Assembly: GCA_019418525.1 (NCBI GenBank)
Contig: DYBS01000111.1
Location: 1 to 7,184 of the forward strand
Reading direction: 5' to 3'
DNA length: 7,184 nucleotides
Origin: Clostridiales bacterium
GTDB lineage: Bacteria > Bacillota > Clostridia > Oscillospirales > Oscillospiraceae
Shown here in pieces: positions 1 to 6,150 of the stretch. How positions within the stretch are numbered: the first letter of the stretch is position 1; each line of letters opens with the position of its first letter. Below the pieces are notes generated by a model, which was not told the DNA's origin, ran no database searches, and was given only the letters and a program-made list of their open reading frames with translations. Position numbers and translations under genes: made by a program.

Positions 1-323
1 CCCAAAGCCTCCATGTCCACCACTGCCCGGAGGGAGCGGCCGATGAGCCGCTGGATCTCCGCCGAGCGGGGGGAGAGCTTCAATTTGGCGATGTCCCGCT
101 TGCTCCGCTCCCGGTTGGCCCGGGGAAGCATGGAGTACTCCGCCGTCACCCAGCCGTGGCCCTCGGCCACGTGGGGAGGCACCCGGTCCTCCACGCTGGC
201 GGTGCAGAACACCTGGGTGTTGCCGCAGCGGATCAGGCAGGAGCCCTCCGCGAACTGATTCACATGGGGAATGATCTCCACCGGCCGGAGCTGGTCCGGG
301 CGGCGTCCGTCAATGCGAGGCAT
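1..323 (-). CDS. rph: Ribonuclease PH, N-terminal part (3' end outside window)
   Basis: RNase PH is a phosphate-dependent 3'-to-5' exoribonuclease that trims the 3' ends of tRNA precursors in the cytoplasm; the family forms hexameric rings. The 107 complete codons visible read as the family's N-terminus: RIDGRRPDQLRPV at residues 3-15, GNTQVFCTASVEDRVPP at 34-50, GWVTAEYSMLPRANRER at 57-73 and EIQRLIGRSLRAVVD at 89-103. The whole protein is usually about 240-250 residues, so more than half lies beyond the left edge. The ATG at 321-323 is chosen because it gives the family's usual N-terminus and has an AGGAAGG ribosome binding site 8 nt upstream. It starts 33 bp after the ftsY stop with no terminator or promoter between, so it is probably the third gene of the smc-ftsY-rph operon. 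The conserved blocks make the call secure, but catalytic residues in the C-terminal half cannot be checked. Confidence 0.95.
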   Translation of the reverse strand, partial: MPRIDGRRPDQLRPVEIIPHVNQFAEGSCLIRCGNTQVFCTASVEDRVPPHVAEGHGWVTAEYSMLPRANRERSKRDIAKLKLSPRSAEIQRLIGRSLRAVVDMEAL

Positions 324-356
324 GTGCAAACCCTTCCTTTCTGTTCTAAAATCGCC

Positions 357-1265
357 TTACACAAAGGCCTTCACGAACTCGGCGGGCTCGAAGGGCATCA
401 GATCGTCGATGCCCTCGCCCACGCCGATGAACTTCACCGGTACGCCCAGCTCCTGGGCGATGGCGATCACGATACCGCCCTTGGCGCTGCCGTCCAGCTT
501 GGTGAGGACGATGCCGGTGATGCCGGCGGCCTCCTGGAACTGCTTGGCCTGGATGAGGCCGTTCTGGCCGGTGGTGGCGTCCAGCACCAGCAGGGTCTCC
601 CGGTCGGCGTCGGGGAGCTCCCGGTCCAGGATGCGGCTCATCTTGTTGAGCTCGTTCATCAGGTTCTGCTTGTTGTGGAGCCGTCCGGCGGTGTCCACCA
701 GAATCACATCAGTGTTCCGGGCCCGGGCGGCAGACAGCGCGTCAAAGAGCACCGCCGCGGGGTCGGCCCCCTCGTGCTGGCGGACGATGTCCACTCCGCA
801 GCGCTGGCTCCAGATCTCCAGCTGGTCGGCGGCGGCGGCGCGGAAGGTATCGGCGGCCGCCATCAGCACCCGCTTGCCGTCCCCTTTCATCCGGGCAGCC
901 AGCTTGCCGATGGTGGTGGTCTTGCCCACGCCGTTCACGCCGATGAACAGGACCACCGACGGCTTGGTGTGGAGCTGGAGGGACAGGTCCCCCACGTCCA
1001 GAAACTCCGTCAGGATGGTGCGCAGGCACTCCCGGCCCTCCTCGGCGTTCTTGATCTTCTCGCTCTTGGCCCGGCTGCGCAGCTCCTCCACCGCCTTCAT
1101 GGCGGTCTCCACCCCCATGTCGGAGAGGATCAGGGCCTCCTCCAGCTCGTCGTAGAAGTCGTCGTCCAGTTCGCCCACGAAGAGCTGATCGAAGGAGTGG
1201 CCGATGCTGGCGATGTTCTCCTTGGTGCGGGTGAGGCCCGCCTTGATCTTGTCAAAAAATCCCAT
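357..1265 (-). CDS. ftsY: Signal recognition particle receptor FtsY
   Basis: FtsY is the membrane-associated SRP-type GTPase that docks with Ffh on ribosome-nascent-chain complexes and hands them to the Sec translocon. The 302-residue protein has the N domain at about 25-95 and the G domain at about 100-302. GTPase motifs are in order: P-loop GVNGVGKTT 109-117, DTFRAAA 139-145 (the SRP-GTPase insertion-box region), DTAGR 191-195, TKLD 255-258 and GVGE 281-284. The A domain is reduced to about 20 residues and carries a basic amphipathic start (MGFFDKIKAGLTRTKE) that could bind lipid, as in other Gram-positive FtsY proteins and unlike the long acidic A domain of E. coli. The ATG has an AAAGGAG site 8 nt upstream. 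It lies 28 bp after the smc stop and is probably cotranscribed with it. Ffh is the paralogous alternative, but the C-terminal M domain of Ffh is absent, which excludes it. Confidence 0.97.
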   Translation of the reverse strand: MGFFDKIKAGLTRTKENIASIGHSFDQLFVGELDDDFYDELEEALILSDMGVETAMKAVEELRSRAKSEKIKNAEEGRECLRTILTEFLDVGDLSLQLHTKPSVVLFIGVNGVGKTTTIGKLAARMKGDGKRVLMAAADTFRAAAADQLEIWSQRCGVDIVRQHEGADPAAVLFDALSAARARNTDVILVDTAGRLHNKQNLMNELNKMSRILDRELPDADRETLLVLDATTGQNGLIQAKQFQEAAGITGIVLTKLDGSAKGGIVIAIAQELGVPVKFIGVGEGIDDLMPFEPAEFVKAFV

Positions 1266-1293
1266 TGTTGATACTCCTTTATCTCACGCCGGC

Positions 1294-4200
1294 TCACTCG
1301 ATGCCCAGCTCCGCCGCCGCGTCGTTCAGATTGATGGCCAGCATCCGGCTGACCCCCCGCTCCTGCATGGTGACGCCGTACAGGATGTCCGCCTCCTCCA
1401 TGGTGCCACGTCGGTGGGTGATGACGATGAACTGGGTCTTGTCCGCCATCTGGCGCATGTACTGGGCGAAGCGCACCACGTTGTTGTCGTCCAGGGCGGC
1501 CTCGATCTCGTCCATGACGCAGAACGGGGTGGGCCGCACCTTCAGGATGGCGAAGTACAGCGCAATGGCCACGAAGGCTTTCTCGCCGCCGGAGAGGAGG
1601 GAGAGCACCTTGAGGGCCTTTCCGGGGGGCTGGACCTGGATCTCGATGCCGCAGTTGAGGATGTCGGTCTCGTCTTCCAGCTCCAGAGCGGCCCGTCCGC
1701 CACCGAAGAGCTCCCGGAAGGTCTTTTGGAAGGCCTCGTTGAGGATGGCAAACTGTTGGGCGAAGATGCGCTTCATCTCACTGGTGATGTCGCTGATGAC
1801 TCCGGTGAGCTCCTTTTTCGCCTTCTCCACGTCGTCCCGCTGGTCCACCAGGTAGGTGTAGCGCTCGTTGATACGCTCGAACTCCTCGATGGCGTCCAGG
1901 TTGATGTTGCCCAGGGCGGAGATGCCCTTCTTGAGCTCCGCCACCCGGCGCTGGGCCTGGGCGGTGCTCTCCAGGGCGATGCGCTGGGCCTGGGCCGCCT
2001 CGTGGGTGAGCTCGTAGGTCTCCCAGAGCTTATCCAGCACGCTCTTCTGCTCGCTGTCCAGAGCTGCCCGGCGCTGCTCCAGCACCGACACCTCCCGCTC
2101 CAGCCGCAGAAGGGTCCCGTTCTGGTCCCGGGCGTCCTTGTCGGCCTGGCTGCGCTTGCCCTCCAGGGCCAGGCGCTCCTCGCTCAGGCGCTGGAGCTCC
2201 CCCTGCCGGGCCTCGTTCTCCCGACGGATGGTCTCCAGCTCCCCCTCCTTTCGGGCGATCTCGCCCTCCAGGTCGCGGTTCTTGTTCTCGTATTCCTCCA
2301 GCAGGGCGGCCTGGGCCTCCCGGTCCCCCATCAGGTCCCGGCGCAGGTCCTCCAGCTGCTCCAGAGCCTGCTGACCGGAGGTGAGCTCCGCATCCAGGGC
2401 GGTGAGGCGGGCCCGGATGGCCGCCACCTCGCCGGTCAGCTCCTCGGTGCGGGCCCGGAAGCGGGACTGGCCCTCCTCTTTGCCCTGGGCCTGGGCCCGC
2501 AGAGCGGCGGCGGAGCCCTCCAGCGCCTCGATGCGCTCCCGGGCCTTCTGGGTGTCGGTCTCGGTCTGGGCGGCGCGCTGGCTGAGCTGTTCCAGCTCTT
2601 CTCTCCGCTCGGCCCGGGTGTGCTCCAATTCCTCCAGGCGGGTGCGGTACTGGCCTACCCGCTCCTCCAGCTGCACGATGCGCTCCTGGCTGCGGCGCAG
2701 CTCCTCCTGGGCGTTCTCCAGCTCGTAGCGGGCGGCTACCTCCTCCCGTCCGGCCTCGGAGCGGGTCCGGATGGCCTCCTCCAGGCGTATCCTCAGGGCC
2801 TCGCCCTCCTTCTGGAGGCGCTCCAGCTCGTTGGCCCGGCTGAGGATGCCCGCCGAACGGCTCACCGAACCGCCGGTCATGGAGCCGCCGGGGTTCAAAA
2901 CCTGGCCGTCCAGGGTGACGATCTTGAAGCGGTGGCCGTACTTGCGGGCCATCGCCACGGCGGCGTCCAGGTCCTCGGCGATGACGGTCCGCCCCAGCAG
3001 ATAGGAGAGGACGTTCCGATACTTCTCCTCACAGGTGACCAGGGTATCCCCCAGTCCCACGAAGCCCGGCTCCTGTTCCACGCCCCGCTCCCGGAACTGG
3101 GACGGCCGGATGGCGTCCAGGGGCAGGAAGGTACAGCGGCCCGCGTCCCGGCGCTTGAGCCAGCCGATGGCGGCCTTGGCGTCCTCCTCCCGCTGGGTGA
3201 CGATGTGCTGCATGGCGCCGCCCAGGGCGATCTCGATGGCCACAGCGCAGCGGTCGGGGACCCGGATGAGCCCCGCCACCGGCCCGTGGAGTCCGTGGAG
3301 GCGGCCGTGGTCGGCCTCTCCCATCACCAGGCGCACCGCCTTGGAGTAGCCCTCATAGAGCTTCTCCATCTCGCGGAGCATGTGGATGCGGGACTGGAGG
3401 GATTTCTCCTCCACCTGGAGGCGCATGTGGGCCTCCTCGGCGGCCCGGGCCTTCTTCTCCCGGGTCTGGACCCGAAGGGTGTAGCCCTGAATCATATTCT
3501 GGAGTTTCTCCCGCTCCTCCTTGGCCTCGTTGAGGGCGGTCCCGGCCTCTTCGGCCTCGCTTTTCAGCGCCGACAGGGCCTCCTCCCCGTCGCTGAGAGC
3601 CCGGCGCAGGGCCCCGTCCCGGTCCAACAGCTCCTGGGCCGCGGCAGCCAGGGCGGAGAGGAGTTCCTTGGCCTCACCGGCGGAGGCGGTGTCCAGCTGC
3701 TCCTGCTTCCGCAGCTCCTCCAGCTCCTCGGCCAGAGCCCCCGCCTGCCGTCCCAGGTCGGCCAGCTCCCGCTGGTGGGCCTCCAGAGCGGCGTTTTGTT
3801 CCTTCTGCTGAGCCTGAATGGCTGCCACCCGATCCTTCCGCTCCCCGATCTGTGCGGTGAGGGCCTGGGCCCGGTCTCCCCGCTGCTCCAGCTCCTGCCG
3901 GATACGGGCGGTGTTGTCCAGATTGTTCTGGATGTTGCTTCTCAGCACCGCCACGGCGCTCTCCACCTCGTTGGCGTCGGTCTGGCGCTGCATGACGGTG
4001 AAGCGGATGTTCTCCGCCTCCAGGTCCTTCTGCCGCATCTGGGTGGAAATCTCCTCCGATGCGGCGTAGAGGGCCTCCAGCTTCTGCCGGACCTCCTCCC
4101 GCTGGCGGGTGGTCTGCTCGCAGTCGGTGCTGGCCTTCACCATGGCGGCGCGGAGCTTGTCCAGCTGCTCCAGCCACAGGGAGATCTCTAGCCCCCGCAG

Positions 4201-4863
4201 CTCGTCCCGCAGGAGGAGGAATTTTTTCGCCTTCTCGGCCTGGTGGCGCAGGGGCTCCACCTGGAGCTCCAGCTCGTCGATCTTGTCCCGGATGCGCACC
4301 AGATTCTCCTGGGTGCGCTCCAGCTTGCGCTCGGCCTCCTCCTTCCGGTGGCGGAAGCGGGAGATGCCGGCGGCCTCCTCAAAGACCTCCCGGCGGTCGC
4401 CGCTCTTCACCGACAGGATCTCGTCGATCTTGCCCTGGCCAATGATGGAGTAGCCCTCCCGGCCCAGGCCGGTGTCCATGAAGAGCTCGTTCACATCCCG
4501 CAGGCGGACGGAGCGGCGGTTGATATAGTATTCGCTCTCCCCCGAGCGGTAGTAACGGCGGGTGACCATCACCTCCGGCTCGTCGATGTGGAGGGCCCCA
4601 TCGCTGTTGTCCAGCACCAGGCTCACCTCGGCAAAGCCCAGCTGCCGGCGCTTCTCGGTGCCGCCGAAGATGACATCCTCCATCTTGCCGCCCCGCAGGG
4701 CCCGGGTAGACTGCTCCCCCATAACCCATCGAATGGCGTCGGACAGGTTGGACTTACCCGAGCCGTTGGGGCCTACGATGGCGGTGATGGCCTCTCCGAA
4801 AGAGAGCACCGTTTTATCTGGAAATGATTTGAAGCCCTGGATCTCGAGCGCTTTCAGATGCAA
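1294..4863 (-). CDS. smc: Chromosome segregation ATPase SMC
   Basis: SMC is the core ATPase of the bacterial Smc-ScpAB condensin, which compacts and segregates replicated chromosomes. From the preferred start it has 1189 residues, close to B. subtilis SMC (1186). In order: N-terminal ATPase half with Walker A GPNGSGKS at 31-38 and Q-loop region YSIIGQGKIDEI at 138-149; a long coiled coil rich in Glu, Gln, Arg and Leu; the hinge at about 505-675, including NPGGSMTGGS at 657-666; a second coiled coil; then the C-terminal ATPase half with signature LSGGEK from 1090, Walker B FCVMDE at 1114-1119 and the ITHRRGTMEEAD switch near 1150. TTG at 4861-4863 is chosen because it gives MHLKALEIQGFKSF, the normal SMC N-terminus, and has AGGTGAGG 8 nt upstream. 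The in-frame GTG codons at 4870-4872 and 4903-4905 would add 3 or 14 unconserved residues and are poorly placed relative to any ribosome binding site. No damage is seen. Confidence 0.97.
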   Translation of the reverse strand: MHLKALEIQGFKSFPDKTVLSFGEAITAIVGPNGSGKSNLSDAIRWVMGEQSTRALRGGKMEDVIFGGTEKRRQLGFAEVSLVLDNSDGALHIDEPEVMVTRRYYRSGESEYYINRRSVRLRDVNELFMDTGLGREGYSIIGQGKIDEILSVKSGDRREVFEEAAGISRFRHRKEEAERKLERTQENLVRIRDKIDELELQVEPLRHQAEKAKKFLLLRDELRGLEISLWLEQLDKLRAAMVKASTDCEQTTRQREEVRQKLEALYAASEEISTQMRQKDLEAENIRFTVMQRQTDANEVESAVAVLRSNIQNNLDNTARIRQELEQRGDRAQALTAQIGERKDRVAAIQAQQKEQNAALEAHQRELADLGRQAGALAEELEELRKQEQLDTASAGEAKELLSALAAAAQELLDRDGALRRALSDGEEALSALKSEAEEAGTALNEAKEEREKLQNMIQGYTLRVQTREKKARAAEEAHMRLQVEEKSLQSRIHMLREMEKLYEGYSKAVRLVMGEADHGRLHGLHGPVAGLIRVPDRCAVAIEIALGGAMQHIVTQREEDAKAAIGWLKRRDAGRCTFLPLDAIRPSQFRERGVEQEPGFVGLGDTLVTCEEKYRNVLSYLLGRTVIAEDLDAAVAMARKYGHRFKIVTLDGQVLNPGGSMTGGSVSRSAGILSRANELERLQKEGEALRIRLEEAIRTRSEAGREEVAARYELENAQEELRRSQERIVQLEERVGQYRTRLEELEHTRAERREELEQLSQRAAQTETDTQKARERIEALEGSAAALRAQAQGKEEGQSRFRARTEELTGEVAAIRARLTALDAELTSGQQALEQLEDLRRDLMGDREAQAALLEEYENKNRDLEGEIARKEGELETIRRENEARQGELQRLSEERLALEGKRSQADKDARDQNGTLLRLEREVSVLEQRRAALDSEQKSVLDKLWETYELTHEAAQAQRIALESTAQAQRRVAELKKGISALGNINLDAIEEFERINERYTYLVDQRDDVEKAKKELTGVISDITSEMKRIFAQQFAILNEAFQKTFRELFGGGRAALELEDETDILNCGIEIQVQPPGKALKVLSLLSGGEKAFVAIALYFAILKVRPTPFCVMDEIEAALDDNNVVRFAQYMRQMADKTQFIVITHRRGTMEEADILYGVTMQERGVSRMLAINLNDAAAELGIE

Positions 4864-4871
4864 AACTGACA

Positions 4872-4879
4872 CCTCACCT
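4872..4879 (-). promoter_or_regulatory. Ribosome binding site that fixes the smc TTG start
   Basis: The minus strand reads AGGTGAGG here, a good match to the anti-Shine-Dalgarno complement, with 8 nt to the TTG at 4861-4863. For the in-frame GTG at 4870-4872 this site overlaps the start codon itself, and the GTG at 4903-4905 has AAAGGT directly abutting it. Only the TTG has normal spacing, and it also gives the conserved N-terminus. Confidence 0.75.
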
Positions 4880-4922
4880 GTCACCCTGCCGTTCTTCCAG
4901 GGCACACCTTTAGTAATATATT

Positions 4923-4952
4923 ATTATAACAACCCAGAGTGGGCTTTGTAAA
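4923..4952 (-). promoter_or_regulatory. Sigma-A-type promoter for smc-ftsY-rph
   Basis: On the minus strand there is a -35 box TTTACA (4947-4952, 5 of 6 consensus bases), an 18-bp spacer and a perfect -10 box TATAAT (4923-4928). A TGT immediately precedes the -10 box (4929-4931), making it an extended -10. The expected transcription start is near 4916, giving a leader of about 53 nt to the TTG start of smc. This start leaves almost no leader before the GTG at 4903-4905, which further argues against that codon. The promoter sits directly after the rnc terminator, so smc can be expressed independently of rnc. Confidence 0.8.
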
Positions 4953-4976
4953 CCCTTTGTATCCGAACAGGCACGG

Positions 4977-5016
4977 AAAAGGCCGGAGTCCATGCCCACG
5001 GCATGGCCCTCCGGCC
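4977..5016 (-). terminator. Intrinsic terminator after rnc
   Basis: Nine bases past the rnc stop the minus strand forms a hairpin. The outer arms GGCCGGAG (5009-5016) and CTCCGGCC (4981-4988) are complementary, as are the inner arms CCATGCC (5000-5006) and GGCATGG (4990-4996). There is a small internal loop (GG opposite A) and a 3-nt apical loop GTG. The 15 paired bases are followed by TTTT and then CCGTG. The U tract is short, so termination may be incomplete. It ends 25 bp before the smc -35 box. Confidence 0.75.
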
Positions 5017-5025
5017 CTAAGTGGC

Positions 5026-5703
5026 TTACTTGCTCTTGTCCAGTCCGCCGATGGCGGCCCGGGCAGCGTTCTGCTCGGCTTCCTTTTTGCTGTGGCCCTC
5101 GCCCCGGCCCACGGTCTTGCCGTTCAGGGTCACCTCCACGGCGAACACCTTGGCGTGGTCCGGGCCGCTGGAGCCCACCAGATGGTATTGCAGCACCTGG
5201 CCGCTCTCCCGCTGGACCAGTTCCTGCAAGGCCGTCTTATAGTCCCGGTTCTTGCCCCGCTCGGCCTCGGCGTCCAGAATGTACTTCTGGATGATCTTCC
5301 GGGCGGAGCCGATGCCCCCGTCCAGGTACACGGCGGCCAGCACAGCCTCCACCGCGTCGGCCTGGATGGACGGGCGGCTGCGTCCACCGCCGGCGTTTTC
5401 GCCCCGGCCCAGCTTCAGATAGGCCCCCAGGTTCCAGGCGTGGGCCACCTCCACCAGGCTCTCCTCGCACACCAGAGCCGCCCGGGTGCGGGTGAGGTCG
5501 CCCTCGGGGAGGTCCGGGTGGGTGCGGTACAGAAAATCCGCCGTCACCATGCCCAGCACCGAGTCGCCCAAAAACTCCAGCCGCTCGTTGCTCTGGCTGC
5601 CCCGGGAGCGGTTCTCATTGGCGTAGGAGCTGTGGGTCAGCGCATGATCCAGCAGAGAAGGGTCCCGAAAGGTATAGCCCAGTGTCTCTTCCAATGGCAG
5701 CAT
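5026..5703 (-). CDS. rnc: Ribonuclease III
   Basis: RNase III cleaves double-stranded RNA in the cytoplasm, processing the 30S pre-rRNA and many mRNAs. The 225-residue protein is of normal family length. The nuclease domain (about 1-150) has the signature NERLEFLGDSVL at 39-50, and the metal-binding acidic residues aligned with E. coli E38, E41, D45, D114 and E117 are E40, E43, D47, D116 and E119 (the last two in the motif QADAVEA). The double-stranded-RNA-binding domain spans about 155-222 and ends in the typical GHSKKEAEQNAARAAI helix. All catalytic residues appear intact. The ATG at 5701-5703 is chosen over the in-frame GTG two codons upstream because AGGAGG lies 7 nt from the ATG but only 1 nt from the GTG. 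It sits between two terminators, after acpP and before the smc promoter, and has no obvious promoter of its own. Confidence 0.96.
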   Translation of the reverse strand: MLPLEETLGYTFRDPSLLDHALTHSSYANENRSRGSQSNERLEFLGDSVLGMVTADFLYRTHPDLPEGDLTRTRAALVCEESLVEVAHAWNLGAYLKLGRGENAGGGRSRPSIQADAVEAVLAAVYLDGGIGSARKIIQKYILDAEAERGKNRDYKTALQELVQRESGQVLQYHLVGSSGPDHAKVFAVEVTLNGKTVGRGEGHSKKEAEQNAARAAIGGLDKSK

Positions 5704-5710
5704 GGTCACT

Positions 5711-5716
5711 CCTCCT
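5711..5716 (-). promoter_or_regulatory. Ribosome binding site that fixes the rnc ATG start
   Basis: A perfect AGGAGG on the minus strand lies 7 nt before the ATG at 5701-5703 and only 1 nt before the in-frame GTG at 5707-5709. Spacing decides for the ATG, which shortens the longest open frame from 227 to 225 residues. Confidence 0.8.
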
Positions 5717-5727
5717 TTCTCTCATTC

Positions 5728-5761
5728 AAAAATGGAAGCCCCGCTCTTGAGCGGGGCTTCC
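5728..5761 (-). terminator. Intrinsic terminator after acpP, just before rnc
   Basis: Fourteen bases after the acpP stop, the minus strand has a perfect 11-bp GC-rich stem: GGAAGCCCCGC (5751-5761) pairs with GCGGGGCTTCC (5734-5744). The loop is 6 nt (TCAAGA), which may close by up to two further pairs. One A and then five T residues (5728-5732) follow. This is a textbook rho-independent terminator. Only 24 bp separate its T tract from the rnc ATG, so transcription entering rnc from upstream must read through it. On the plus strand no T tract follows, so it acts in one direction. Confidence 0.88.
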
Positions 5762-5775
5762 CGTGTTCGGCAGTC

Positions 5776-6009
5776 TTAATCGTCCAGTTTCTTCTGGAGG
5801 AAACGCACGAAATCGCCCACAGTGGTCATGTCGGACAGATTCTCGTCGGCCAGGTCCTCCAGATGGAAGGCCTCCTCCACCGCCATGGTGAGATCCACCA
5901 CGTCCACAGAGTCGGCGCCCAGTTCCTCAAACGAGGTATCCATAGTGATGTTGTCGGGGTCCACGCCCAGCTGCTCAGACAGCAACTCCACGATCTTTTC
6001 AAATACCAT
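5776..6009 (-). CDS. acpP: Acyl carrier protein
   Basis: Acyl carrier protein holds growing fatty acids as thioesters on a 4'-phosphopantetheine arm and feeds them to the FAS-II enzymes and to PlsX. The 77-residue, strongly acidic protein is of standard length. The attachment motif GADSVDVVDL (31-40) carries the modified serine at residue 34. Helix I (MVFEKIVELLSEQLG) and the C-terminal helix (VGDFVRFLQKKL) match the four-helix ACP fold. The ATG at 6007-6009 has TAGGAG 9 nt upstream. It has its own strong promoter and its own terminator, so it is probably a short, abundant, mostly monocistronic message. The plsX and rnc neighbours, and the motif, favour the fatty-acid ACP over a polyketide or D-alanyl carrier protein. 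Confidence 0.96.
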   Translation of the reverse strand: MVFEKIVELLSEQLGVDPDNITMDTSFEELGADSVDVVDLTMAVEEAFHLEDLADENLSDMTTVGDFVRFLQKKLDD

Positions 6010-6029
6010 AGTGATCTACTCCTATCCCG

Positions 6030-6045
6030 CGTTCCCGCTGGAACG
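6030..6045 (-). repeat. Short hairpin in the acpP leader
   Basis: A 6-bp perfect inverted repeat, CGTTCC (6040-6045 on the minus strand) and GGAACG (6030-6035), closes a 4-nt loop AGCG. It lies in the predicted leader 5 nt upstream of the acpP ribosome binding site. It could stabilise the mRNA 5' end or tune ribosome access, but it is small and may be incidental. Confidence 0.4.
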
Positions 6046-6060
6046 GTTGATTGCACTAAA

Positions 6061-6106
6061 ATAATAGGCAAGATATGGCGCTGTGTCAAGTGCCATTTTC
6101 ATTTTT
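6061..6106 (-). promoter_or_regulatory. Strong sigma-A-type promoter for acpP
   Basis: On the minus strand a perfect -35 box TTGACA (6084-6089) is followed by a 17-bp spacer and the -10 box TATTAT (6061-6066, 5 of 6 consensus). The A/T-rich AAAAATGAAAAT at 6095-6106 lies just upstream of the -35 box, where an UP element would be. The predicted start is at 6054-6057, giving a leader of about 45 nt. The strength fits the usual high level of acyl carrier protein. An imperfect dyad overlaps the -35 box (see findings). Confidence 0.88.
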
Positions 6107-6150
6107 CGCCAAAGCACACAAAATTTCACCAAAAACCCTGTGAACCCCGT

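Noticed and set aside
156..1271. A 371-codon open frame on the plus strand, opposite rph and ftsY
   Set aside because: It is in exact register with ftsY and low in complexity (rich in Gly, Leu, His and Val), with no recognisable domain. The opposite strand codes for two clear conserved proteins.
1204..4191. A 995-codon open frame on the plus strand, opposite smc
   Set aside because: It is in exact codon register with smc, so each codon is the reverse complement of an smc codon. Stops would need TTA, CTA or TCA codons in smc, which are rare in this GC-rich genome. The Leu-rich product simply mirrors the GAG and CAG codons of the SMC coiled coil, and there is no domain or convincing start.
4243..4827. 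A 194-codon open frame on the plus strand, opposite the smc 5' end
   Set aside because: It is also in exact codon register with smc and is explained by the same rarity of TTA, CTA and TCA codons in the coding strand.
1294..4863. Repeat-like, low-complexity runs rich in GAG, CAG and CGG codons within smc
   Set aside because: They reflect the heptad-repeat coiled coil of SMC and biased GC-rich codon use. They are not a DNA repeat element, a CRISPR array or a recent duplication.
4914..4923. A perfect 10-bp palindrome TAATATATTA near the predicted smc transcription start
   Set aside because: It is made only of A and T in an A/T-rich promoter region, where such palindromes are expected by chance, and it overlaps the -10 region by a single base.
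6115..6150. A possible terminator after plsX (TTCAC and GTGAA arms followed by ATTTT on the minus strand)
   Set aside because: The stem is only 5 bp with a 10-nt loop and little GC pairing beyond it, so it is too weak to call.
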